This document shows, in pieces, positions 23,613 to 35,250 of a stretch of 64,000 bases of DNA (positions within the stretch are counted from its first letter, which is position 1; the number at the start of each line of letters is the position of its first letter). The stretch comes from Prostheceraeus crozeri (Eukaryota > Platyhelminthes > Polycladida > Euryleptidae): positions 124,001 through 188,000 of the forward strand of contig CAJQUW010016142.1 of assembly GCA_907163375.1 (NCBI GenBank), in the 5' to 3' direction. A program made the translations under genes and the position numbers. The notes under the pieces are model-generated. The model was given only the letters and a program-made list of their open reading frames with translations. It had not been told where the DNA came from and made no database searches.

Positions 23613-24155
23613 ATGCTACAATGGATGCAGGCATATAAGGGCACTCCATTAACTACCTTGATGGGGCGGTCTTCATTCTTCATCCACCCAGGTTCGGTAT
23701 GTGTCATGCTGATTTTCAGCAAAGTCGAACTTGTCGATCAGCAATTGTCTGAATTATCAGCGACGTCCTCATTAGCACTGACTCCGGCACCTCATCAGGA
23801 ACACATCGCCAGTTATCCAGTTACGGAGGTGTCCCCAATCATCAGCACCAGCTCGTGGGATTGAAAAAGCCAACCGGAACCAGCCAGACAGACAGACTCC
23901 CAAAGAATTCCCATTGATTGGTCTGTGTTAACTGGAACTGTTCCCCCACAATCACCAAATGGGGCCTCTTTCCTCTCCGGGATGAAATGTCAGCACTCTA
24001 CCACAGCATCGATGCCCCACAGTACTAAAGAGTTGAACCTGGCGGTCAGCTTAGTTGACAATAATGCACACATTGGCCTATTTGGCAACACTTCTGAACC
24101 TAAAGTTGTGTATGCATACCTACTGATGCATCGTTTGCATCATCTTAGCGATTGA
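23613..24155 (+). other. Long open stretch with one stop, unidentified
   Basis: One + frame is open from 23613 to 24155 except for TGA at 23862-23864. The translation is rich in Ser, Thr and Pro, for example 'SATSSLALTPAPHQEHIAS'. It lacks any motif I can name. A good-looking acceptor (GCTGATTTTCAG, ending about 23719) lies inside, but the phase does not fit the neighbouring PDZ-gene exons. A decayed retroelement is one possibility. Confidence 0.2.
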
Positions 24156-25960
24156 GTCAAATAGGACTTTAACATGAAACTGATGTATTCTTCACCTGTC
24201 TGAATTTGCCAAATAATGTTAACAAATGCTTTCATGTTTACTGAGTTTGCAGTGTTTGAAGAAAATTCAATATTTGCCTAAAGACACTCAGACATCTGAA
24301 CTTCAACTTACTTGAATATTTCATCGATAGTTAAGTGTAAATACTACTTTCCTTGCACAATTGAGGTGAGCTGCATACCTATCATTGCACAATTCGTTCT
24401 TAAGAGGATAAAATTTTCAAGATTTTAACTTTGAAATTTTTATATTCAAATTTTCATGAAGGTTAGGCCTATGTCTAAATTGTATTTTCTTCGCACGCTT
24501 GTTCAAGTTCTTTCCCCGTATGTAGACTCGTAGATTACTTCGTAGATCTTTTTGTACTTGAGTGCACTTGAAATAGAAAACTCAAATTATTAGATATCAT
24601 AAAAACTTAAAATATTGAAATCATATGAGTGGCCATGCACTGTAGATTCTATAGATACCGCCTTTCAAGTTGAAGATTTGGCGCAATCTAACTTCTTATT
24701 TGCACTGCATACAGGCACAAAAATAGGGCCAAACGTAAAGGGGACATTTGTTTCCAACAACATATGGAGCAAAAGTTTTACAAATGGTCTCTTCTTTGCC
24801 CACTCGAGGTATCCAAATGTTCTCCTGTCTTTATCTCCTCTTTGACTATCAGATCGATTCATTCAGTGTCACCTTCGGGGGTCCCTCTGTCCGATATTTT
24901 GTTTTAATAAATGTGAAATCTACTTATTATTGTCAGTATATCTAACTAATGCTCTAACTAGAACTTGTCGATCAATTTAATTGACGATTTAGCGACTGAG
25001 GGGATAAGTTTGGATATGACAGGAGCCACGTTTGTCCCATGATCGTTGATTTTCTTTGATTTTTTTAGATTCATTTGATTGTTAGAGTACATGTAGTAAT
25101 GACAGTTAATGTCAATCTTCAGCAAGTCGGGTATTGATGTTGTAAATCCAATTGCAAAAGTAAATAACATATGAAAGAGGATCATGGTAACAGCTAATTT
25201 TGTCACAGTCAAAACAGGATAAAATAGCCACCGGCTACATGAGTTAATTTCAGACTTAGAAGTGAGCCAATATGGCTAGTTAGCCAAAAGCGCTTGATCT
25301 AGTCTTGCTATCTACAATACATGTAATTAAATGTCTCGTCGCCTTTTCAGTTTGCTGGCTCGCAACGTGCATTAAGTACAGCACCATAGTAATGGACTGG
25401 TCTTTGACTGAAAACATCGGCTCCTTTCCTTCTCTGAATGGAAGAAATGGTGCTGCTGATCATGTCTGCCTGAAGCTTCTTTAGCGTTAATTCATTAACC
25501 AATAACTTAATGAAGCATAATTTTATCGCTTCTTTAGTGCAATTGCTGAAAATTACTTGTAGGCAAACAAGTTGCCGGAAGTAATATCGGAAATCTGTTC
25601 CTTGTTAAGTTTTGCCCTCAAATCGCAAGAAATGTGAAAACAGAAAGAAGGCTTGGAGTGTCGCATCCTTCCCGAGTAGCTTTGCAGTATGTTGTGACTC
25701 CTGAACAGCTCAGCACTGAGTTGTAGTTTGTTCATGTTTTCATTTAGTGCGGTGCAATTATGCTGATATTAGCAACAGCCAGAAAGAAAATTGTATTGTG
25801 AGAAAATTCTTCATTTTTTCACATTTATTTGTTGATGCCTGGATTAATTTTTCTGATAAGTACTATATTGGATGCGATATTTCGTGATTGGAGAATACAA
25901 TCCGCCTGTATGAGCCTGTTCAATGCCACACTGAATGATTTACGGTTTCATCAGCTGATC

Positions 25961-26036
25961 TGATGGCCTTGTGGTGGAGGGTTTGCGTGCACGTCCTCAC
26001 CGCTATAAAGCTGCTGGTTCAAGCTTGACCATGACA
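25961..26036 (+). repeat. tRNA-derived SINE head
   Basis: An A-box-like TGGCCTTGTGGTGGAGG (about 25962-25980) and a B-box-like CTGGTTCAAGCTT (26013-26026) have tRNA-like spacing. It lies immediately beside the LINE tail at 26191, so the two may share a 3' end or be nested. Confidence 0.5.
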
Positions 26037-26190
26037 AATGAGACATAACAGGCTGAAACATGCAATGATGGTTTCATTTGTTGAGATTTGACAAATTTAT
26101 AGATAACCGGCTCGCCTATAAAAAGTTATTGTATTGAAGAAATGAAGAAATGAAAATTGCGATCGGCGCCGATGAGCATGCTTAAATAGA

Positions 26191-26965
26191 TAATAATAAT
26201 AATAATGAAGACTTTATTGATGTCAGTACAAAAAGCGGTATGACAATATAGGTAGAACGTGCAATTTCGACAACTATGAGTGTACAGCGTATTTAACAAC
26301 AGACTTATTGTACATTGGTTTACGGTTCAAAGGAATCAAGGTTCTCGTCTGTCGAAGATCATAGAGAAAGCGTTTCTTGAAAAAACAATTGAGAGGATGA
26401 CTTTCATGGTCTGAAATAGACTTGATCAATTTGATACATGATTTATCCAATCTGTTCTTCAAAGGGGCTACGCCGGCCAAGCCAGACCACTTCAAGGCTA
26501 AGCGATCCAGGTTTTCAAACTTTTTAAAGTATTTCACTCCAATGTCACACAATACCGGCCAACAGTATGACAGATGGCAAAATACAAGTCCCATGTAAAC
26601 TTGAAAAATAATGTTCGATGAGTTACCATTAGTCTTAAGGCGTTTAATAATAGAGACTTCGACACATTTTGTTGTAAACATTAGAGAATTGAATGTACCA
26701 CTTCAAGTCGGAGGAAAAGTGTATACCGAGAATTTTTACACAATCAACCTCATCAACACATGAACCATTAATGTTTATTGGTAAGGAGTTATGCGGGGAG
26801 CGTTGAATACGCATGAGTTTCGTCTTTTTGGCATTGATGATCAATTTCTTATCGGTAGATTCATTTAAGGTACTCCGAAAACTTAAAGTCATCTTTTCCA
26901 TTTCTCGAATTGACCCAAGTTTCATCAGATTTGCTCCCAGTTCAAGTGCACAATAGGCCAATCTT
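26191..26965 (-). mobile_element. 5'-truncated non-LTR retrotransposon
   Basis: The minus-strand element ends in AATAAAGTC (TTTATT at 26213-26218 on +) followed by a (TAA)n run at 26191-26206, read as (ATT)n on the minus strand. Such simple repeat tails are typical of several non-LTR clades. Its 5' end is lost near 26965, inside the reverse transcriptase domain. Confidence 0.75.
26274..26961 (-). pseudogene. C-terminal reverse transcriptase fragment of a LINE
   Basis: Two overlapping minus frames (26644-26961 and 26274-26681) form one protein with a frameshift near 26660. The first contains 'KKLIINAKKTKLMRIQ' and 'VDCVKILGIHFSSDLKW', the thumb-side motif of Jockey/CR1/L2-type reverse transcriptases ('N..KT..M' and 'V..LGI..s..L.W'). 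The second continues with 'FCHLSYCWPVLCDIG' and a C-terminal tail ending 'YNKSVVKYAVHS'. The catalytic YADD block and endonuclease are missing. The clade is not resolved. Confidence 0.8.
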
Positions 26966-27140
26966 AGTTAGCCGCACGAATTGTGGTCAACTATTCAAAG
27001 TATAATGCTGGCTTAAAATCGCTGATATCTTGGTATTAGCTGTTTGGCTTGACGGTTAATACTATGTTGCCTTTGGGAGTGAAGCCAACTGATTGGATTG
27101 CGCAGATTCTTCAATTGAGGACTTATTTTCATACTGTCGC

Positions 27141-27213
27141 TCGTCGATAGCTCAGTTGGTAGAGCGTTGGCCTAGAATGCCAGAGGTCGGTGGTTCAAAT
27201 CCACCAAGACGTG
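27141..27213 (+). repeat. tRNA-like sequence (anticodon AGA), pseudogene or SINE head
   Basis: It folds with a good D arm (GCTC/GAGC), anticodon stem (TTGGC/GCCAG, loop CTAGAAT) and T arm (GGTGG/CCACC around TTCAAAT). The acceptor stem pairs at only four of seven positions. A genuine serine tRNA would need a long variable arm, which is absent. It is therefore a tRNA pseudogene or the head of a SINE. Confidence 0.65.
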
Positions 27214-30095
27214 TAGTCATTTTCCGTATCTGAAATTATCATTCATCGGTAGGGGAATGACGTCTTCATTCTCCACTCACTTTAATGGTGTCTAATCATT
27301 ATCATGATCTGCGGTACCTGGAGCGGACGAATGTGCTGCAGCTTTGTTCAAAATGTGATTACAACACGTTGCAAGCATTCGTTTCATTCTTGAATGACAT
27401 AATCACTGCATAGTATGAGTCATCGCAATTTTCATCACACAAGAAGGATGCCGCTTATCGCATTTTGCATAAAATCAGATTTTTAATTGTCTTTACGGAA
27501 ACGACGAGCGGACCATTTCAAATTTCAATGCAAATCTGTCACTTATAAGCTCACTTACTAAAATTTACTTGTTTGTTAGATATTCTCGACACAGCGAAAA
27601 AGCGCGGTTTTCTCAAAATTTCCATTGCGGCGCTTATCACGTTTTGCATACATAACTTCCAATATTGCTTTGATGTGATCCTCATTTATCACTGCGAACA
27701 ACAGACCATCAAGTGACAGCTAAACTTAATAAAACGTTTCACAAAGTCTTAGTTTATGCTACATTCATTTGATGACGTCACCATTTTATGATAGATGACG
27801 TCACTCTTGAAATAGGTTAATAATGCCTGAAATGTTTTGTCATTTTCTTTGGACCCTTTGCCTTTAGTACTGCTAATTCATAATCGACAAAATTCTGGAA
27901 GCAAATTTGTGCTGTTATTTTTCTATATTTTTTCGGTCTGCTGCCTACTGTGACCATAGATCACACTCATTGAATGTTCAACATGTTTCAGGTGTAGACT
28001 CAAGTTCTGCGTTTGTCGGAAATTCGTCCATAATACGACACAATCACGAACACGAATTAGAAATTCTATACCTTAACACGAAAAATAGCACGACCAATTT
28101 TTTCTAAATAAAAGATTTATTGGTTGTAAAACATAATAGATATAAAAATAACAAAAAGAAATAGGCCTATCTCTTAGTAATACTGGAGCAGATTACACCA
28201 GATTCAATGAGAGGTTATTATAGGTTACTAGTAATGGCTAGCAGTTTCCAAGCAGATGCCTCATTTGTCTCGGATTCAATTGAAAAACTAAAAATGAACT
28301 CGACTTCAATATTACGCAATTGCAGTGTATTAGTTGGTAATCGGCTTCAACACGAAATGAAGCGGAAATTTTCAAAGTGAAAACACGAACACGAGCACGA
28401 TGCAGCATGGTCGCACACCTCCAGTTTAGATATGTCTCTATTATGTGTGTAAAGCTTGAAAGCGCTTCAAGCAATCATTCTACCCGCCAAATCCCCAACA
28501 TTAAACACACGTAACATCTTTGCTCTGTTAACATAGAAAAAGTATAGGCAGACATTTTCATTGTCATTAAGTTGCTCTACATTTTGATTTACCAACCATT
28601 ATCCTGGGAATCGAAAACCACTAAGCTACTCACCCTGAATTTATTATCTTCTTGAATATTAATTTTGCTTTATTCGGCTCATATTGCAATTAATAAAGCT
28701 TTCAGATAAAATCTCTGATGATATAGCGTATTGCAAATTCATGTAATTACAGTCACCGTTTGAAGTTTGACACAAATTTGGCAATTGCTTTCAAAAGATG
28801 TCATTCGATTTTCTTTGATGAAATTTTTATAACACGCTCCTTTCAATTTTCTGCTCCTCATCACAGTCGAGGCAGATTTGTGTGAATTTCTGACATCATG
28901 ATAGAAGCACTTTTCACTTAGACTTGTGCTGAAATTTTTACTCAAGGAATAAAAATATTCATTTACATGCAGATGATAAAAATTGATGCTGTTCAGTTGA
29001 ACGATACATTCAGGAACTGACATGTTTCAGGTGATTTTCAATTAATGAAGCGTTTTCGAAATTTTTTTCAGGGCTTTAATTAAAGTCGCATTTATTGAGC
29101 ATCTGAAGTCACAAACATCGTGCAAAAACAGGAGAGCAACTTTTCTTGCGAGTACTTCCTTTTTCCATATCGTACTGAATATGACATAGAAATTCATGAG
29201 TGAGAACCATGGCCATCTCTACAGGCAGGTTTTTCTGGACGTCCTGTGTGATCCTGTCTCTAATGACTTGAGCTGTGCAATTTGCACGTTTATGAGTCAG
29301 AGAACTATTAACGAATGTTCCAATTATGCATCGTTCGTTTAATGTAGTTGATCAGAAGCAGCTAAAATCAGTGATTATGTATTTTATGATTGCAAAATCA
29401 AAAAAATTACCAAGAAATCATAAAATTCAATTCAAATATACTATTCAATCATTTATCTACAATGTTGCTCTTGTACTCAAGCACAAGCACTGACCCAGAA
29501 CTGAAAAGAAGAACCAGGTTTGAAAGATGGGGATCTAGCTCTATTTTCCAAATGATTTTTGCTGACCTCTGGTCAATAATCTGTTATCATCAACCAAGTC
29601 AGTTTATATGCATGTCATTTGACGCAAACGCAAAAAAAGACATAGACGATTATTGACTTAATATGGTAGATAAGAAATACTGCACACGCCTAACACATTG
29701 AACTGAAATACTAGATCTGTGCTTTGACAGACATAGATAAAAACTTATCATTTAAGATATTTCAAAAAAAGGTGTGTAGTACTCAAATTCAGACCTAATG
29801 AAGATCAAAGATCTTTTGATTTCTACATCAATCAGATGAAATTATTGACAGTGTTGCCATTACTGTCATTTGAATTTAAATTGGAATTGCATTGAATTAA
29901 ACTTGCATTATTGTCGAGAAGAAACTTCATGTCAAGCACAGATGGGCACCGTCATAGATTTGATCTCTATTGGTAATCGCAACTTTCGAAAACAAATACT
30001 CCTCTAAAAACGGATATTGTTGATTTAAATTGGGAACTCTCTTTGACTAAACGCTAATATGATTATCTGTTGAAATTTTGATGCTTCTCTTGCAG

Positions 30096-30215
30096 CCAAT
30101 AGGTTTGGGATTTGATCTTCGACTCCCTGAAGATGGATTAAGTCCGCCAAGATCGCGAACTACTTCATCAGATTTGTCACCTGTAAAATTGAACCTCAAA
30201 TCGACCGATATGAAA
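30096..30215 (+). CDS. Patj: MPDZ/PATJ-like scaffold, exon d: linker
   Basis: This 120-bp phase 0-0 exon sits between the strong acceptor TTCTCTTGCAG and a consensus GTAAGT donor. It encodes 40 residues beginning 'PIGLGFDLRLPEDGLSPPRS', followed by Ser/Thr-rich sequence ending 'STDMK'. There is no known fold, and Pro/Ser content suggests a disordered linker. It joins in frame to the exons at 10607-10726 and 39865-40261. Assignment to the same gene rests on strand, phase, splice quality and position; a separate gene cannot be excluded without transcript data. Confidence 0.7.
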
Positions 30216-30651
30216 GTAAGTCGAGATAAGAACGATTGAAATCTGTTGAAATTATATTTCAAATATATAGATTAGGCACGTCATTCACTTGCAAGTTCGA
30301 TTTCAAGATCAACTGTACTAAGAACATTCCAAATCTAGATTCACGAAGTGAATTATCTAAGATCTTTATCAGCAGTGATCGTCATGCAGTCAGAATTCGT
30401 CTTTTCTGCATGTGCAAATGTGGCAGATTAACTAGAAATATGGCAATGTACATCTCTTCGCGCATATTCCATCAGAAATATAATGAGTAGTATACAGTAG
30501 TGTGTATAGTTGTACGAAAGTTTCGCTTCCTAGGCTAAAACAATTCATGCATTCAAATAATAGCTTCTTGTTTGTGATCCTTCACAAAAATCGACGAAAA
30601 TTTAGAAGATTCCAAAATTGTGATGCAGAATTACCTCAAACCTGGAAACCC

Positions 30652-30911
30652 TACACTGTAAACCATTCACTACCAAACACATGCGAAGGATGCATACCAA
30701 AACGTTTGTTTGGTATGCTGTGTTTAGCCAGCCAATCACAGATAGACATTTTTCTCTCTCATCAATACATAGCAAACATATACGAACATATACGAAAGAA
30801 AGTCAATATTCGTATAAAAACATACCAATTATCTGTTAAGATACGAGAATCTCGTATGTGAATTTGATATCAATTTATACGCAATTTTCGTATACAGGGC
30901 TTTACAGTGTA
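30652..30911. mobile_element. MITE with CACTGTAAA ends and TA duplication
   Basis: The ends CACTGTAAA (30654-30662) and TTTACAGTG (30901-30909) are inverted and flanked by TA on both sides. This fits a Tc1/mariner-type MITE of about 256 bp. Inside lies a 10-bp palindrome, GCATACCAAA/TTTGGTATGC (30692-30701, 30709-30718), and several ATACGAA repeats. A frame at 30502-30861 overlaps it and is not considered coding. Confidence 0.6.
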
Positions 30912-31707
30912 TACTCGTATTTGTCAATGTAAGTCCTTGAAAAGAAGATTGACTATCGCTATTTCTGTATAAGCAACTTTATTGAATTACAAGTTGCACA
31001 TTTTGATCAATAACACGCAAAAAATCCAGAGGAAACCGTACGAAGAATGCTGGAAAGAGTTGATACAAATGATCAGCACAGTTACTACAAATGAGATAGA
31101 AATTAAGATAAAAAGTATTTGAAATCTAATAATCTTGGACATCAAAAGATACGTTTTATCAATGCTACTTTTCTATGATAACAGACAGTAGTATACAGTA
31201 TATTGCCAAGGTCTTTAGGAAAGGAGAGAATGAAAATTCAGTGGCAGATCCACCAAATGCAATAAACTTTGGCAGACAGACTTTCAAAAGGATTTCCAGA
31301 GATATTCTTGGCAGATGCATTGACAGATTTCACATGTACATGTACTGTGATTGTAATGTGATAGGACTGATGATTTCATAGCAACAAACAAGGAAATCTA
31401 GATATACATTGCAGGAATGGATGTTATATAGGATATATATTGCAGGCAAGACTTGAAGCCTTATTACGACACATTGGGCAGAGAAGTATCTTTGAAATCG
31501 ATTATTTCCTTTGCATGCATTTGAATTCTTCATGCAGATAGATAGCCTTGGTATTATTTAAAGTTAATACCACATAATGTTACAACGGGCGTTTCAGTTT
31601 CGTCCACTAAATTGGACAACCACCTGGGGACTTGGCATAGACATCTAAATGTCCTTGACAAAGTATTTTCTGCTTATTACAGCGCATTAGTATTCCGCCT
31701 GCCAGAC

Positions 31708-32235
31708 CGAGTTTCTTCATAGAACAAGGCCACAAATGAAACTTTCACAGAATGATGTACATCCTATTCCTACGCATCTACACGTCTGCTGCGGTTTACC
31801 TGGTTCAGACAGGATCAAAGAAAAACACATGTAAATCCAATGTGATTCTACTATGTTTTCTCTGGTTGTGAGAAGAGTTCTAGGCCCAGAACCGTACTAT
31901 TTGTCATGTGCATAATGTTATTACTTCCTATCGGTTTTGTACATACATGAAAATGCTGTGCTTGCCACTAATAGGAGGCTTTCTCAATCTGAATATGCTG
32001 AATTTCATAGACAAGCGTGTATGAGGATGATAAGAAATGACCTGAAGACATTCCAAATCAAATGCTATGGTTTTTGACTTGGTTCTTTCCATTTAATCAG
32101 AGAAGACATATGCCGAAAACTCCAATATAATTCCTATTGGAATTGCATTGTGTTTTCTTTGATCGTGTCTGACAAGAAGAGGGACATAGTAGAACTCGGC
32201 AGACGACTACATTCGTATTTCGTAGTAGGAAAATA
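31708..32235. mobile_element. Foldback element copy A, right end disrupted
   Basis: This shares the left arm of the copies at 38121 and 46231 (GAGTTTCT..., then CACAGAATGATGTACA and the ATCAAAGAAAAACACATG block). It has the inverted block TGTTTTCTTTGATCGTGTCT near 32150 and GAACTCGGCAGACG near 32190. The outermost right arm is missing where the hairpin at 32248 begins. Confidence 0.7.
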
Positions 32236-32247
32236 TTTCGATGTATT

Positions 32248-32480
32248 TATAAAAGAAAACGTCGCTGAAATTGGGCAATAAAAATGTAACACGACTGGTT
32301 TGGAGTGGGAGTCAAGAATTGAGCTCCCACTCTTCCTCAGGAATTTTCAACAAAAATTCCTAATAAAAAATTTGCAAAAAATTCCTGAGGAAGAGTGGGA
32401 GCTCAATTTTTGACTTTCACTCGAAACCAATCGCACTATATTTATATTGCCCAATTACAGCGACGTTTTCTTTTATATAT
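32248..32480. mobile_element. Hairpin (foldback) insertion with ~100-bp arms
   Basis: Left arm 32248-32347 and right arm 32376-32480 are inverted copies with a 28-bp spacer. Identity is highest near the centre (AATTGAGCTCCCACTCTTCC is exact) and lower at the ends. It lies at the broken right edge of foldback copy A, suggesting insertion into it. There is no coding content. Confidence 0.8.
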
Positions 32481-33529
32481 ATTTCAAAGGACTTATTTTT
32501 GAAGTCAATCTAAAATTTGCCTTTAAATACCTTTGATTTGTTTAGCGTTTGAAGTAAATGAAGATGTTTTGAATTATTTCGATTCCTGAATTTGAGTTTT
32601 AGGAAGAGAGATAACAATGATGGAATCCGCCAAGAACTTGATCAAATATTTTACCGTACACTATTCGTTAATGATCTAAAATCGGTAGTTGATCGTTTTG
32701 GTCATGTCTTTGTCTTAATCATGTTCTGATGGAAATTGAATCTCCAGATGTGACTGCCAGCATGATGGGAATATTAGATTGATATTGATGAAATTATGTT
32801 GGAAATGCTGTTATTATTACATGGAAAAGTGCTATTAATTGTATGGAAAATAATAAGCAAATGTATATATTTTGCTTTTGGAGGATTCAAAACGGCTCTT
32901 TTAATTTCATCAATGCGAACATATTCAGTGCTAATGATTTCCTCAAATTTTAAAACATCCACTGATAGGTTTAACTTTCCTAAAACGGCAATTTAAAGTT
33001 TCTTTCTAAACGTGCTTTGATTTCAATTTCCAATTTATGAAGAACTTGCAAGGCAGCAAGATTTTAGATTATATTGCTTTATTGTCGTCACTATACACAT
33101 ATTTCTTGTAACAGGCAGCAGACAACACTTATTTTTTCATCCTCAATCTCTTGAGACGATAGATTTTGAAAGACTTCAAGTGTTTTGAATATTAGTAATC
33201 AGAAGATGTAATTTAAGAATTTTTCACTGTTGATGAAAAAAGACACGAAAAACGATTTTTTGGCACGAAAGCTTTCGTCCAATCTCTGTGTGTGCTAACC
33301 ATACCAAGAAAGGTTTCCTTTAAATTTTAGAGGCCGTTAAGGAATCCAGATACTTGTGTACAGAAGGATTTTATTAGTTAAATCTTTATTCATTTTCTTC
33401 ATTTCTTTTCTTTCTATGATTACTATAGAATATAGTTAATGACTCTCTGGATATACATGTCGAGTTTCATTAGATGAACGACTCCCGTACATTAGATTCC
33501 TTTCATCCACTGGTTCAAGAGGTCGATCT

Positions 33530-33620
33530 ACCTTTCCGCACACGGCTCCCAACCACCGAATAAGAGGCACAACCCGGAGGTGCGTGCCCCCGAACATAGA
33601 ACCCAAACTACCCTACCACC
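33530..33620 (-). repeat. Possible degenerate tRNA-SINE patch
   Basis: On the minus strand GGCGCGGTGGTAGGGTAG resembles an A box of the tRNA type. The expected B box is poorly conserved (GGGTTGTGCCTC). The patch is more GC-rich than its surroundings. Confidence 0.25.
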
Positions 33621-34859
33621 GCGCCGCATCATTGCCTAGAATTAAAATATATATGCACTTTGACTCATATATGAGAGACTGAGAACCGAAAATTTAGATT
33701 GACTATCTTCAAGCGTGTGAATAAGGAACATACTTCTCAGGATCAGAAGGGTGGCAAATGACCATTTTGATTTTTAATTGAATATCCCATCTCGTGCATC
33801 TCCAGGTTAAGGTTTACGAGTGTATGAAAGCAAACCAATTATTATCTTAAGTGATTATATGTGAATTCCCTTTATCCTGTTCGATATTTATTTTTTCATC
33901 AACATCAAACTTACTTGGAGACATAAGCTGTAAATAAAGCACAAAAATTCAACGTCTATAAAATGACACAAATGAGAATTTTCCTTCTCTATCCGAACAC
34001 GAAATCGAAGATATTCTGTAAGTCCGACATGAGCCTGAATTTTAGTTAAGGTTTGTACTTATTTGCATGAGCAATTAATATATTGCGTGTATTTTTTCAT
34101 GAGGATAAAAAGAGCAAAAGCATGTTTCTTGAAATCCTAATCACATCATTGCAAACATTAACTTACAATACTTAAAATTATTGCCAAAAGGCTTATTTGC
34201 ATCTTGAAATAATCAATCGATATGAACGTCGGTTGTCAGCAAAAACCCTCAGGGAAGTGTCCTTGGGCCTTTTCTTTTTGGATTTGTTGTCGGTAGTTTT
34301 CATTATTCATGTTATCATTCATTTGTTAAAAAGCACGCGGATGATTTTTCTATTTTGCACTTTGTTCAAAAGTTGATAACAACGATAGTCTCCAACAGGA
34401 TTGAGATAATCTCATAATGTGGCCAATCGAGAACAAACAAGAACCTAACAGACAGCGTTCATTCTACTCTGTGCATCAACATCAAGTAGCAACCGACAAT
34501 ACATTTTCGCTTCTGCCTCCATTGACGGACATTCGAACAGGTAAAGCAGATGCCAGCCACCTAAATTAGACCGCGGTCACTGTATGAAGTTTAGCCATCT
34601 CACGAGCCGCTACCTCAGAAGTAGTTAATAATTACGAAGCAAATCTTCATTGTGACTTTTGAGAACAAATCACGAAACGAATGAAACGAATAATCTTTCC
34701 AATTCTATTTATGGAAAAATCATAGAATGCTTAATAGCTACAATTCATCATTCATTGTAAGCACAAATGACATTCTATAGAGAAATAATATAGCACACAA
34801 AAAGACAGTATTTTGCGGACGACGGAGGTTCTATCAATTTGCATCTTTCCAAGCATCAA

Positions 34860-35250
34860 AAGCCACCAGTTTGAAGATGAAAGGTTGGATGCATTCTGTG
34901 GCGCAATGATTTACGGGAGTGAGACCTGGGCACTAAAGGCTATCAGATCATGAGGATGGAAAGAACAAAAAGTCCTTGGTTAAACGAAAGTGTGGTGTGT
35001 GGCTGATCAATGGGCAGAGGAAGATGAACATATAAAGCATTTCGTCCAGTCACATTATGAGAAGAGACGAAGATGACTCGATGAAAAGAGATCCTTTCAG
35101 CTTGATGTTATAAGCATTTGGTTGCTACTAAGACAAAGGAAAACAGGGTTAGAGGTCATGCCCGATGATCCGAGCTCTTGACCAAGTCCAGCAATGATTT
35201 ACGATCAGCAGAAATGGAAGCGCGCTTGCAGAAAACAACATCCATCTAAT
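34860..35250 (+). pseudogene. Decayed C-terminal tail of an RTE/CR1-type LINE
   Basis: 'MIYGSETWALK' at 34907-34939 is the hallmark '[LI]YGSETW[TA]L' of the region after the reverse transcriptase in RTE- and CR1-like elements. Downstream, 'HYEKRRR' near 35055 and 'DQQKWKRACR' near 35202-35235 match the usual basic tail and the closing 'D...W..L' motif. Stops and frameshifts separate the pieces. Confidence 0.65.

Larger units (their letters stand above)
10727..30095 (+). other. Intron 3 of the PDZ scaffold gene (19.4 kb)
   Basis: Donor GTGAGA, acceptor TTGCAG; the phase 0-0 junction keeps the frame. It holds the separately listed items between 10930 and 27213. I see nothing supportable at 11036-11500, 11850-13110, 13180-14070, 14205-16897, 17007-17324, 17420-17930, 18725-19320, 20700-21826, 22049-23600, 24160-25960 and 27214-30095. 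Purine-rich sequence lies near 19178-19215. Further small in-phase exons could be hidden here; none could be shown. Confidence 0.6.

Noticed and set aside
23700-23840. Candidate exon of the PDZ gene with a good acceptor
   Set aside because: The phase required between exons c and d gives an early stop, and the donor is weak.
27141-27213. Functional serine tRNA gene
   Set aside because: The acceptor stem has three mismatches and the long variable arm of serine tRNAs is absent.
27970-28110. Candidate exon after CATGTTTCAG
   Set aside because: In phase 0 the second codon is a stop, and there is no donor.
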